From positions 60,121 through 94,808 of the forward strand of contig JAHPYZ010000006.1 in assembly GCA_019058425.1 (NCBI GenBank): 34,688 bases of DNA, in the 5' to 3' direction. This document shows, one piece after another, positions 16,194 through 24,820 of this stretch; the stretch's first letter is position 1, and each line of letters opens with the position of its first letter. This DNA is from Promethearchaeota archaeon. Its GTDB lineage: Archaea; Asgardarchaeota; Lokiarchaeia; Sigyniarchaeales; SOKP01. The position numbers and the translations under genes are program-made. The notes beneath the pieces were generated by a model, which made no database searches, was not told where the DNA came from, and saw only the letters and a list, made by a program, of their open reading frames with translations.

Positions 16194-16526
16194 TTTGGAT
16201 TTCAATCTTGTATATTAATTTTAATCTAACTAAATCCTTTATGGATATTTTACTGAATCATATTGACGGAAATATTTAAATCTTAGGTTCATTTAAATAG
16301 ATTCGGCACCAAATTTTTATTTTATAGAGAGCAGTTTTTTCTATATATATATTTAAGATACTGAGTCTAGTTGGTAGAAGAAATCGTAAAAATGGAAAAG
16401 ACTTAATAATCAATATTGATGAATTAGGAATGTTAATAATATTTTAAAAAAAGAATATTAAAATAATAAAGATAGTTTGTGAATTGGAATTGTAATTATT
16501 TTGAGTACTTTGGAGATTATATAGAT

Positions 16527-17882
16527 ATGAGTATTTATGCTGACGATGTCGTAAACTTTACATCAGTCTTGAAAATTGCATATAATTTCTTGACGGGGAG
16601 AGAATATTTACAAAAAAAGAAATCAAAAGAAAAAAAGACTCTAATATCAGTAGCATCAGGATTTCCTGATTTAGTTTATGCAGCAGATTCAATTCCTGTA
16701 TTTCCTATTCGAATGGAAAAATTTAAGCTTAATCTTTATCTACTCGCTTTAAATTCGGCTACAAGCTTATTTGGTTGGAATTTAACAACAAAATTATTAG
16801 GAATTGCACGTCAAGTAGATTTTCTCAAAATAGTGGACAACGTTTTAAATGATGTGATTAATTCGATTAATGAGAAATATAATTTATTTTATGATATTGC
16901 AATTTCTAAAAATAATTTATCAGATTTTTGTTATGGTATTAAATCTATTTATGGAATGAATGTTTCTGAAGCAAATATGTGTGATTCTAGTTTAAATTTC
17001 ACGTTAAGATGCGATAAATATAATAAATACCTTAAATCTTTAAAAACTCTAGTTCCAAATCAAATTTGGGTAGAAATACCCCCACTAGAAAAGGATGATG
17101 AAGAAAATATATTAAAAATATTGGTTGATAATATAAAAAAAGCTATTGTGGAAATTGAGAACATAACCGGTAATATAGTCACAGATAACAGTTTAAATAA
17201 ACAATTTCGAATAGGTAATCAGGTGAAGAGATATTATAAATCAATTATTGATGAGATCAGTAATTCCGATTTCTATCCGTGTAATCCTGCTACCTTTGCA
17301 GAAATATTGGCATTATTAACAATTTCTTTTCAAGATTACAATTCTAATGCTCAAAGATATCTGGAAAATATTAGCCAACTAGTAAAGGAAATGAGAGAAC
17401 GTATCAAAAGAGGTGTGGGAATGGATGTGTCAAATATGCCAAAAATCTTGTTATCTCCTATATTTAATGGTTGGGAACCAAAAGCCCAAGAAATAATTTA
17501 TGATTTAGGAGGAAAGGTCTTATATTCGGATTGGGATTTACTAGGATTATTAGAAGAAATTCCAGTATCCAAGAATTCTGATCCAATTGAAGAATACGCC
17601 CGTTTCCTTTTGAACTCAGCAAAAAAAGGATTAGCATGTTTAAATAATTGTGAGGCATTAACAAATTCTTATCTAAAGTATGTAAAAAAAGTAAAAGCTG
17701 ATGGCTTTATTATTAATCAATTATCTGATTGTAATATTAATTTTAATTGTTATGAACTAATGAAAAATAAAATCAGAACTGAACTTAGAATACCTTCAAC
17801 TGGTATTCAATTTAAAAAGATTGGTGAAAATATAGAACAAACAAAAGCAAAATTAAATTCATTTATGGATTTGTATAGCTGA
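16527..17882 (+). CDS. 2-hydroxyacyl-CoA dehydratase (HgdB/D-like) family protein
   Basis: A 451-residue protein with the COG1775 layout: an early segment ASGFPDLVYAADSIPVFPIR (the counterpart of PEELIYAAGALPVRL), a central Cys loop EANMCDSS, a second-domain start KILLSPIFNGW then EIIYDLGGKVLYSDWD (counterpart of the conserved EAGGxVVxDD turn), and a final ADGFII ... DC segment. Family members bind an Fe-S cluster and remove water from 2-hydroxyacyl-CoA or reduce benzoyl-CoA, after one-electron activation by an ATPase. No activator or second subunit is nearby. It is a clear paralogue of the partial gene at the left edge. An in-frame GTG at 16479 would add 16 residues; the ATG better fits the family's usual N-terminus. 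Confidence 0.72.
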   Translation: MSIYADDVVNFTSVLKIAYNFLTGREYLQKKKSKEKKTLISVASGFPDLVYAADSIPVFPIRMEKFKLNLYLLALNSATSLFGWNLTTKLLGIARQVDFLKIVDNVLNDVINSINEKYNLFYDIAISKNNLSDFCYGIKSIYGMNVSEANMCDSSLNFTLRCDKYNKYLKSLKTLVPNQIWVEIPPLEKDDEENILKILVDNIKKAIVEIENITGNIVTDNSLNKQFRIGNQVKRYYKSIIDEISNSDFYPCNPATFAEILALLTISFQDYNSNAQRYLENISQLVKEMRERIKRGVGMDVSNMPKILLSPIFNGWEPKAQEIIYDLGGKVLYSDWDLLGLLEEIPVSKNSDPIEEYARFLLNSAKKGLACLNNCEALTNSYLKYVKKVKADGFIINQLSDCNINFNCYELMKNKIRTELRIPSTGIQFKKIGENIEQTKAKLNSFMDLYS

Positions 17883-17892
17883 ATTAATTAGA

Positions 17893-18468
17893 TTACATAC
17901 CAAAGAAATCAGATGGTTTTAGTAAGTGTTGATCTTCCTCCTCTTTTTCCTTTTTCGCTTTTTCATGTGGATCTACCCATTCTGGTTCTCCACTAGAAGC
18001 TTTTGTTGTAGCGTCTCCTGGAACCTTTAAACCGGTTGGCTTTAGATTAATATCAGCTGATATCGCTTCAGGTTGTTGTCCTACTGCAACTGGTGCTGCG
18101 GGTACATATGTGACTCCTCCTGCCTTCAAAACTTTTAATTCACTTAATACTTTTTCAAGATTCATTGATTGTACACTTTTATTCATTGTATCCATGATTT
18201 CCTTTAATGATTTTGAAGTCTCTCTTAATCCTTTTGGATTAATTCCAGTCAGCAGAGAATCTAAGTTAGCACTTATACTTTCATTTAAATCGCTTAAGGA
18301 TTCTAATACAGTACTCCAATGTTTATTCATTTGAGATTCAATGGCGCTAATCATTTTGATAGTTTCGTTCATAAAATTTACGTGAGCTTCATAACGCTCT
18401 TCATCCTTTGCACGCAAATCAGATATGAGCATTATTAACTTCCGTAAGGCTTCTTTCTCTTCACTCAT
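17893..18468 (-). CDS. coiled-coil protein of unknown function
   Basis: A 191-residue protein. Residues 1-115 are almost entirely helical with heptad-like hydrophobic spacing and Met/Ser/Leu-rich repeats (MNETIKMISAIESQMNKH, SLSDLNESISANLDSL, SLKEIMDTMNKSVQSMN). Then comes a Pro/Ala/Gly/Val-rich linker and an acidic-basic tail ending PSDFFGM. No membrane segment or cysteine. The base composition of the linker region is less AT-rich than its neighbours. It is convergent with the HgdB-like gene (10 bp apart) and divergent from the GH13 gene. The shape suggests an oligomeric scaffold or adaptor; I do not recognise a family. Confidence 0.65.
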   Translation of the reverse strand: MSEEKEALRKLIMLISDLRAKDEERYEAHVNFMNETIKMISAIESQMNKHWSTVLESLSDLNESISANLDSLLTGINPKGLRETSKSLKEIMDTMNKSVQSMNLEKVLSELKVLKAGGVTYVPAAPVAVGQQPEAISADINLKPTGLKVPGDATTKASSGEPEWVDPHEKAKKEKEEEDQHLLKPSDFFGM

Positions 18469-18603
18469 TTTTTACCAAAATATATATTATTTTTTCTATT
18501 ATAATTATGATTATAAGTAAATTTATAATTATTCTTTTAGGAAAGAAAGCAATCCAAAATAATTCCATTTATTGAATTGAATGATAGGAAGTTATATAAA
18601 AAA

Positions 18604-20094
18604 ATGTCAAACAAATCTCTAGAATCAATTAATAATCCAAGAATCTATGAAATAAATACATGGCCTTGGCTTCATTCCCTATCTGACAGTTATAATGATG
18701 AAATTTCTTTAGCAAATATTCCAGATCAAGTTCTTGACCAAGAATTAAAGAATTTTGATGCTGTGTGGTTAATGGGAGTATGGGAAAGAAGTCCAGCAAG
18801 TAAAAAAATAGCTCTTGAGCATCCAGATTTACAAAAGGAATATCATAAAGCTTTATATGATTTTAAGGATGAAGATGTTGTAGGATCTCCATATTCTGTG
18901 TATTATTATCACGTAGATAATAGTATTGGAGGCGTTGATGGCTTAAAGATGATTAAAAAAAGATTGGCTGAGAAGGATATCCGTTTAATATTGGATTATG
19001 TTCCAAACCATGTTTCAGTCGATTCTTTATGGACTTTTGAATCTAATCTCTTTATTGAAGGAACTCTGGCTGATTTAATGGCTCAGCCTTATGATTATTT
19101 CTCTATTGGTGAATCTGTCTATGCTTATGGACGGGATCCTAATTTTCCTCCATGGACTGATGTTATTCAGATTAATGCCTTTTCACCAGAGGCTCGTCAA
19201 AAAACAATTAAAACTCTCATAGAAATAGCAGGACTTTGTGATGGAGTTCGTTGTGATATGGCCATGTTGATGACTAATAAAGTGTTTAATAGAACCTGGG
19301 GTGAAAAAGTAGGAATTTCTCCTGATAAAGAATTCTGGGAAGAGATTATTCCTGCTGTAAAACTAAAAAATCCTAATTTCTTATTTATAGCAGAAGTATA
19401 TTGGGATATGGAATGGGAGCTTCTACAACAAGGATTTGATTTCTGTTATGATAAAAAACTATATGAAAGACTAGCCTACGAAAGTGCGAACTCTATTCGA
19501 GATCATTTAAAAGCAGATTGGGCTTATCAAAGCAAACTTCTGAGATTTATTGAGAATCATGATGAGTTAAGGGCTATAGAAAAGTTTGGAAGGGATAAAT
19601 CACATGCAGCAGCTCTCATAGCATTAACATTACCAGGGGCAAGATTAATTTATGAAGGTCAAACTCGGGGTAATAAAATAAAAATACCTGTCCAATTAGG
19701 AAGAAATCCACTTGAAGAAGAAGATAAAATTTCAGTAGATTTCTACGCGGAATTATTGAAGTCCATACCAGGAAGGGAATTTGGAAGTGCAAGTTGGGCA
19801 TTATGCAAAACAGAATCGGTTGTTTCTGATGATTCTTCATTTTTAAATATAATATCATATTTATGGTGGATAAATGATAGTTATCGACTTATTGTTGTTA
19901 ATTATAGTCCAAATCCATCAAAAGCTCATGTAAGAATAAGTCCTTTTCATTTTGACACTCACAAATGGACATTCACAGATTTACTTAGTCAGAAATCATA
20001 TACTTACAATGGAGAAGATTTGTATAAATATGGTTTATATATAGAATTAAAAGGATGGAATGGACATATTTTTAGCATTGAGAAAGATTACTAA
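18604..20094 (+). CDS. GH13 (alpha-amylase superfamily) glycosidase
   Basis: A 496-residue protein beginning RIYEINTWPWL after a short lead. Numbered from the ATG at 18604, the GH13 conserved regions are intact: DYVPNHVS (region I), GVRCDMAML with nucleophile Asp218 (region II), FIAEVYWD with acid/base Glu264 (region III) and ENHDE with Asp320 (region IV). A C-terminal beta domain follows from about residue 400. No signal peptide, so it acts on intracellular alpha-glucans, trehalose or a similar sugar, or is a transglycosylase. A TTG at 18577 is a possible earlier start but has no Shine-Dalgarno. It is followed after 55 bp by the GlmU-type gene on the same strand, tying sugar mobilisation to nucleotide-sugar synthesis. 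Confidence 0.85.
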   Translation: MSNKSLESINNPRIYEINTWPWLHSLSDSYNDEISLANIPDQVLDQELKNFDAVWLMGVWERSPASKKIALEHPDLQKEYHKALYDFKDEDVVGSPYSVYYYHVDNSIGGVDGLKMIKKRLAEKDIRLILDYVPNHVSVDSLWTFESNLFIEGTLADLMAQPYDYFSIGESVYAYGRDPNFPPWTDVIQINAFSPEARQKTIKTLIEIAGLCDGVRCDMAMLMTNKVFNRTWGEKVGISPDKEFWEEIIPAVKLKNPNFLFIAEVYWDMEWELLQQGFDFCYDKKLYERLAYESANSIRDHLKADWAYQSKLLRFIENHDELRAIEKFGRDKSHAAALIALTLPGARLIYEGQTRGNKIKIPVQLGRNPLEEEDKISVDFYAELLKSIPGREFGSASWALCKTESVVSDDSSFLNIISYLWWINDSYRLIVVNYSPNPSKAHVRISPFHFDTHKWTFTDLLSQKSYTYNGEDLYKYGLYIELKGWNGHIFSIEKDY

Positions 20095-20149
20095 ATAATT
20101 TTTCAAAATCGTAAGAAATTTTTAATAATATTATAACCTAGTGCTTTAT

Positions 20150-21445
20150 ATGAAAGCGATTATCATCGCCGCTGGAGAAGGAAAAAGATTAAGGCCAATC
20201 ACTTCTACACATCCAAAACCTTTGATTCCAATTGCCGGAAAACCCTTGTTAGAGCATACTATATTAGGATTAAAGAATGCGGGAATAAAAGAGATATTAC
20301 TTGTTGTTGGATATAAAGATAATTTAATTAAAGAGTATTTTGGAGATGGAAAAGAGAAATTTGATATAAAAATTAAATATATCAAACAAGAGGAGCAATT
20401 AGGAACAGCTCATGCCTTTGGATATGGTAAAAATTTTGCGAATAATGAATCTTTATTGTTTATGTATGGTGATTTATTAGTAGAGCCTCAAGTTTATAAA
20501 GAAATTGTTCATAAGTTCAATGAAAAAAGAGTGGAAGGGATAATCTTATTAAATGAAGTGAAAAATCCTGAAGAATTTGGTATTATTTCTTTAAATTCTA
20601 AAGGATTTGTTGAAAAAATAATTGAGAAACCTTCAAGAGAGATGAATGTAGGAAATTTAGCGAATGCTGGAGTTTTTATTTTCAATTCTAATATATTTCA
20701 AGCAATAGAAATGACTGAAAAATCTATTCGAGAGGAATATGAATTTACTGATTCGATGAAAATTTTAATAAATCAACTTAATGGAAGAATTAAGGGATAT
20801 ATAAATAAGAATTTCTTTTGGAGTGATATAGGATTACCTTGGCAATTTTTAGATGCGAATAAATTTGTTTTAGACAAAATTGAAAAGAAAATATTAGGGA
20901 ATATTGAAGAAAATACCCAGATTTCAGGGAACGTGTATATTGGAGAGAGATCTACAATTAGATCAGGATCATATATTCAAGGACCATGTTATATTGGAGA
21001 AAATACTTTGATTGGTCCAAATGCTTTTATCAGACCATATACTTCCATTGGAGATAAATGTCACATAGGTATAAGTGAAGTCAAGAATTCTATTATATTT
21101 TCTAACTCAAATATTCCACATTTTAATTATATTGGAGATTCGATTATATGTGAAAATGTAAACTTTGGTGCTGGTTCAAAGATTTCAAATTTACGTTTTG
21201 ATAATAAGAATGTATGGGTAACTATAAAAGGTGAGCAAATAGATTCAGGTCGTAGAAAATTAGGAGCCATTATAGGCCCAAATGTCCAAACTGGTATAAA
21301 TACCAGCATTATGTGTGGAAAGAAAATTGGAGAAAATTCCGTAATAGGGGCACACACATTAGTTGTAGAAGATGTAGCTCCTAATACTCTCTATTATAAT
21401 GATCCATTTAAAGGTATTAAAAAAAAAAGAAATCCATTCTATTAA
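20150..21445 (+). CDS. glmU: bifunctional sugar-1-phosphate nucleotidylyltransferase/acetyltransferase
   Basis: A 431-residue protein. Residues 1-230 form the nucleotidyltransferase domain, with the signature IIAAGEGKRLRPIT and the following KPLIPIAGKPLLEH, a GTAHAFGYG uridine-binding segment, and YGDLL as the metal-binding Asp. From about 245 a left-handed beta-helix of hexapeptide repeats begins (NVYIGERSTIRSGSYIQGPC, YIGENTLIGPNAFIRPYTSI) and ends with the acetyltransferase-type GANTSI-like GINTSIMCGKKIGE. Archaeal enzymes of this plan acetylate GlcN-1-P and then make UDP-GlcNAc. The ATG at 20150 gives the expected MKAIIIAAG start; an upstream GTG would add three residues. It is convergent with GlmS (one base between the stops). 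dTTP/UTP preference is not predictable. Confidence 0.85.
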   Translation: MKAIIIAAGEGKRLRPITSTHPKPLIPIAGKPLLEHTILGLKNAGIKEILLVVGYKDNLIKEYFGDGKEKFDIKIKYIKQEEQLGTAHAFGYGKNFANNESLLFMYGDLLVEPQVYKEIVHKFNEKRVEGIILLNEVKNPEEFGIISLNSKGFVEKIIEKPSREMNVGNLANAGVFIFNSNIFQAIEMTEKSIREEYEFTDSMKILINQLNGRIKGYINKNFFWSDIGLPWQFLDANKFVLDKIEKKILGNIEENTQISGNVYIGERSTIRSGSYIQGPCYIGENTLIGPNAFIRPYTSIGDKCHIGISEVKNSIIFSNSNIPHFNYIGDSIICENVNFGAGSKISNLRFDNKNVWVTIKGEQIDSGRRKLGAIIGPNVQTGINTSIMCGKKIGENSVIGAHTLVVEDVAPNTLYYNDPFKGIKKKRNPFY

Positions 21446-21446
21446 A

Positions 21447-23300
21447 TTAATGAACTGTAACTGTTTTGGCTAGATTTAACGGTTTATCAGGATCCAGATT
21501 ATGTTCTAATGCTGCATAATATGCTAAAAGCTGAAGAGCTGGAATAAATGTTATTGGACTAAAAAGAGTATGATATTTATCTCCTGGTTGGGGAATTCGA
21601 ATAGTTATATCACTCAAATCCGCTATTTTTTTATCTTCTTTTACTACTAATGAGATTATTTTACCCCCTCTGGACTTAAACTCCATTAAATTACCAATTA
21701 ATCGTTCATATGTATTATCTGGTGGTGCAATAAATATTATAGGATATCCTTCTCTCACCAAGGATATTGGCCCATGTTTTGCATGTGCAGCTGAATATCC
21801 TTCAATAAAACGACATGCAACTTCTTTTAATTTCAAACCTCCTTCCTTGGCAGTAGCTATTGAAATTCCTCGCGCTAAAAAGAAGAAATTCAGATTTTTT
21901 TCTAAACTTCTTACAATATATTTAATTAAATCAATATTTTTCTCAAGAAAATTCTCTATAACTTTAGGAGTAGAGTATAGAGCGTTATAATATTTCTGGA
22001 TTTCATCGTTTGATTCAGTTCTAATCAGTTTTGCAATTTCCAAGGCCACTAAAGATTGTGCTAAAATTTGCGTAACGAAAGTTTTTGTTGCAGCGACTCC
22101 GATCTCTGGTCCTGCTTGAGTGATTAAAACTTTATCGGAATGTCTAGTAATAGTTGATCCTACTATATTAGTAATAGAAAGTACTTTTACTCTTTGTTTC
22201 GATTCTTTTGCCCATCGAATTGCTTCAATCAAATCTATAGTTTCACCTGATTGGGAAATAGCAATAATAATAGAATTCTCTTCCAATGAATTCTCTAACT
22301 CTATTTTAAACTCAGAACATTCGATTGCTTGAATATACTTCCCTAAAAATTTTGTAATAATAAACTTGCCGGCTAATGCAGCATAGAAAGAAGTTCCAGC
22401 AGCAGTAATATATATTCTTTCAGCAGATAGTAAAGTTTCAGCAAAATCTTTTAAAGAATCATTTGAGATCTTCATTGTTTGTCTTAGAGCTGTTGGTTCC
22501 TCATAAATTTCTTTCAACATAAAATGTTTATAGCCCCCTTTTTCTGCTGCTTTAATACTCCAATCAATCTTTTGAATCTCTTTTTGTTTAGGAACACTAA
22601 TATTATTAACATCATAAAATTCTACTGTCCCAGCTTTTAAAATTGCCATCTCATCATCTTCTAATATATAGCATTTATTAGTATATGGAAGAAAAGCAGG
22701 GATATCTGAAGCACAATAAGTTGTTTTGCCATCTTCTATTCCGATTATGAGAGGTGATTCCCGACGGACAGCTATAATAGTATCTGGGTAATCAGCATGG
22801 CAAATAGCCAACCCATAGGCACCAATGCATTTCTTTATTGCGTTTGCTACAGCAATTTTTAGATCTCCATTTGTTTTCAAATTATCTTCTATTAAATGGG
22901 GTATAATTTCAGTATCAGTTTCTGATTTAAAAATATGGCCTTTAGATAATAATTCTTCCCTTAACTCAATGAAATTTTCAAGTATCCCGTTATGAATAAC
23001 TGCGATTTTATCATTACAATCTAAATGGGGGTGACTGTTTATTTTTGTAGGAGCTCCGTGAGTTGCCCATCGAGTATGAGCTAATGCTAATTTAGATTCA
23101 TTTGGAAACTCATCTAACTTAAGTTTTTTGTGGATGACATCAATTTTTCCTGCATCTTTTTTGACAAACAATTTAGAATCATATTGAGTTACAATTCCAC
23201 ATGAGTCATAACCGCGATATTCTAAACGCTTTATACCTTCTAAAGCAATTTTACCAATATTTATATCTTTTCGGGAGACTATACCAAATATTCCACACAC
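21447..23300 (-). CDS. glmS: glutamine--fructose-6-phosphate aminotransferase (isomerizing)
   Basis: A 617-residue, full-length GlmS. The N-terminal class II glutaminase starts MCGIFGIVS with the catalytic Cys at position 2 and shows YRGYDSCGI, HTRWATHG and HNGILENF. Two SIS isomerase domains follow (TAAGTSFYAA; ISQSGETIDLIEAI; GRGIS-like ARGISIATAKEGGLKLKEV; HAKHGPISL), ending with the usual LAKTVTVH. It makes glucosamine-6-phosphate from fructose-6-P and glutamine, the first step to UDP-GlcNAc. The start codon is GTG, with a TTTAAAATA TATA-like box about 21-30 bases upstream, so the mRNA is probably leaderless. It is transcribed divergently from the SIS gene across an 87 bp gap. Confidence 0.96.
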   Translation of the reverse strand: MCGIFGIVSRKDINIGKIALEGIKRLEYRGYDSCGIVTQYDSKLFVKKDAGKIDVIHKKLKLDEFPNESKLALAHTRWATHGAPTKINSHPHLDCNDKIAVIHNGILENFIELREELLSKGHIFKSETDTEIIPHLIEDNLKTNGDLKIAVANAIKKCIGAYGLAICHADYPDTIIAVRRESPLIIGIEDGKTTYCASDIPAFLPYTNKCYILEDDEMAILKAGTVEFYDVNNISVPKQKEIQKIDWSIKAAEKGGYKHFMLKEIYEEPTALRQTMKISNDSLKDFAETLLSAERIYITAAGTSFYAALAGKFIITKFLGKYIQAIECSEFKIELENSLEENSIIIAISQSGETIDLIEAIRWAKESKQRVKVLSITNIVGSTITRHSDKVLITQAGPEIGVAATKTFVTQILAQSLVALEIAKLIRTESNDEIQKYYNALYSTPKVIENFLEKNIDLIKYIVRSLEKNLNFFFLARGISIATAKEGGLKLKEVACRFIEGYSAAHAKHGPISLVREGYPIIFIAPPDNTYERLIGNLMEFKSRGGKIISLVVKEDKKIADLSDITIRIPQPGDKYHTLFSPITFIPALQLLAYYAALEHNLDPDKPLNLAKTVTVH

Positions 23301-23387
23301 ATATAAAGATATTTTAAAAAGTATTTTAAGATTATTGAATTTAGGATAATAGTGCTAATATAATTAATATTAAAGTGTCAATTTCAA
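23301..23387. promoter_or_regulatory. divergent promoter region between glmS and the SIS gene
   Basis: This 87 bp gap must hold the promoters for both genes. TTTAAAATA on the minus strand lies about 21-30 bases before the GTG of glmS. On the plus strand, AT-rich elements (TATAATTAATATTAAAG) precede the ATG at 23388 at a similar distance. Shared regulation of a synthetic and a possible catabolic gene is likely. Confidence 0.5.
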
Positions 23388-24500
23388 ATGAACCAAGAGA
23401 AAACGAATAATATTGATCAGAAATTGGGAAGATATACACAAAGCGAAATTTTTGAAATTCCTCAGTGTTTAAAGAGAGTCCTTAAACAAAAGGATTTGAT
23501 TTCCACATTAGTTAAAGAAATTGTCAAAAGAAAAACACACCATATTTATATTATTGGGGCTGGTAGTTCTTATCATGCAGGATATGCAATGTCTTATATG
23601 TTTAACAGATTAACTAAAATTCCAACTTTTACAGAATTTTCAATGGAGTTTCTTTATTTGATTAAACCAATACTATCTAAAGAAGATTGTGTTATAGCCA
23701 TATCTCAAAGTGGAAAAACAAAGGATACGATTAATTCAATCGAGATCTCAAAAAATATGGGATGCTTAACAATTGGAATAACTAATGATTTGAATTCAGA
23801 TTTGACAAAAATTTGCGATTTCAATTTTGGTCTAAAATGCAAAGAGGAGAAATCTGTGCTTGCCACTAAAACATATGTTTCAAGTTTAGCTTTATTAGCT
23901 ATACTTTCACTTGAAATCGCAAGAGAGAATAAGACCGTAGTAAATGAAGAATATAATAAAATTTGGGTTGAATTAGTAAGAATTCCAGATAAAATTCATT
24001 CAATATTACCTCTTCTTCATGAAAAAATAAAAAAACATGCAATTTATTTCAAAAATATTAATTATTGCTTTATCCTTGGAAGTGGTCCTGAATATGCCAC
24101 CGCAATGGAAGCTTCTCTAAAACTCAAAGAAGGATCTAGGATATTTGGACAAGCTTATTCGACCGCAGAATTTCCTCATGGACCCATAACTCTAGCTGAT
24201 TCGAATACTGGTATCTTAGCTATAATTCCTTATGAAAACGATCAGAGAAAGCAAATACTCCTAAGTTTATTAAAGCGTTTAAAAGAAAGAGAAGCTATTA
24301 TCATAGGGATATATGAGTATTTAGAAAATATAAATGTTCCAGAGCCAGTATCTTATGGCATTGAAATTCCAAATACTGTTCCAGATTTACAGCCTATCTT
24401 AATGATTTTAGCAATCCAATTATTAACATTAGAAATATCTCGAGTATATGGTATAAATTGTGATACACCGAAATTTTTAACAAAGGTAAGTGGAGTTTAG
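23388..24500 (+). CDS. SIS-domain protein, GlmS isomerase-only homologue (possible GlcN-6-P deaminase)
   Basis: A 370-residue protein with two SIS domains and no glutaminase domain. Visible motifs match the GlmS isomerase half: YIIGAGSSYHAGYA, AISQSGKTKDTINSI, KSVLATKTYVSSLALLA, GSGPEYATAMEASLKLKEGS, AEFPHGPITL, and the ending CDTPKFLTKVSGV in place of the GlmS tail. Isomerase-only relatives in archaea act as glucosamine-6-phosphate deaminases (NagB-II type) or AgaS-like sugar-phosphate deaminases, giving fructose-6-P and ammonia. Divergent pairing with true GlmS suggests control of flux in both directions. The TAG stop falls at the expected C-terminus, which shows TAG is read as stop in this genome. 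Deaminase activity is inference. Confidence 0.82.
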   Translation: MNQEKTNNIDQKLGRYTQSEIFEIPQCLKRVLKQKDLISTLVKEIVKRKTHHIYIIGAGSSYHAGYAMSYMFNRLTKIPTFTEFSMEFLYLIKPILSKEDCVIAISQSGKTKDTINSIEISKNMGCLTIGITNDLNSDLTKICDFNFGLKCKEEKSVLATKTYVSSLALLAILSLEIARENKTVVNEEYNKIWVELVRIPDKIHSILPLLHEKIKKHAIYFKNINYCFILGSGPEYATAMEASLKLKEGSRIFGQAYSTAEFPHGPITLADSNTGILAIIPYENDQRKQILLSLLKRLKEREAIIIGIYEYLENINVPEPVSYGIEIPNTVPDLQPILMILAIQLLTLEISRVYGINCDTPKFLTKVSGV

Positions 24501-24523
24501 CTAGATAAATATACTAAAAAAGT

Positions 24524-24790
24524 CTAAATTAAGTTTAACTCTTGCATTTTTTTCTTTGCTTTATTATTTAATTCTATAGAATGATTTATATCTATTGTAG
24601 ATTCACCAGATATTCTTAAATATGGACTTGTTCCGGAGCGTCTTATTAATAACCATCCATCTTCAAAATCGAATCTACATCCATCCATTCTATTAACGTT
24701 TATTTTTTGTTTTCCTAAATCATCAAAACATTCTTTCATAACATTGATGATTTTTTGATGGATTTCTTCTGTAAATGGAATATCTTTCAC
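24524..24790 (-). CDS. glmM: C-terminal (domain 4) part of phosphoglucosamine mutase after an in-frame TAG
   Basis: This frame is the same as that of 24818-25942 and continues directly after the TAG at 24818-24820 (CCT TAT TAT GCT ..., from 24817). The first possible start is the GTG at 24790, without any Shine-Dalgarno. The segment carries the phosphate-binding loop of phosphohexomutases, RRSGTSPYLRISGES (counterpart of RxSGTEPxxRV), at residues 434-448 of a read-through protein. Alone it would be an 88-residue domain 4. Either it is made as a separate polypeptide, or as part of a 472-codon read-through product of normal GlmM size, or it is untranslated after a nonsense mutation. The coding quality looks undamaged. 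It ends with TAG. Confidence 0.7.
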   Translation of the reverse strand: MKDIPFTEEIHQKIINVMKECFDDLGKQKINVNRMDGCRFDFEDGWLLIRRSGTSPYLRISGESTIDINHSIELNNKAKKKMQELNLI

Positions 24791-24817
24791 TAATCTAAAT
24801 TTCTCAGCATAATAAGG

Positions 24818-24820
24818 CTA
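24818..24820 (-). other. in-frame TAG inside glmM at the domain 3/4 boundary
   Basis: Codon 375 of a 472-codon frame is TAG. The flanking codons are CCA AAA TAG CCT TAT TAT. No base insertion or deletion is needed to join the two halves, as 24820 and 24790 are in the same frame. A single C-to-T change from CAG, or G-to-A from TGG, would produce it. Confidence 0.9.

Noticed and set aside
16356..16450. A short open stretch upstream of the HgdB-like gene
   Set aside because: It has no start codon with ribosome site, is under 35 codons and has no recognisable protein character.
24818..24820. Genome-wide TAG recoding to pyrrolysine
   Set aside because: TAG ends several genes at the expected C-terminus (for example the SIS protein at 24500), so TAG is normally a stop here. 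Read-through at this single codon remains open.
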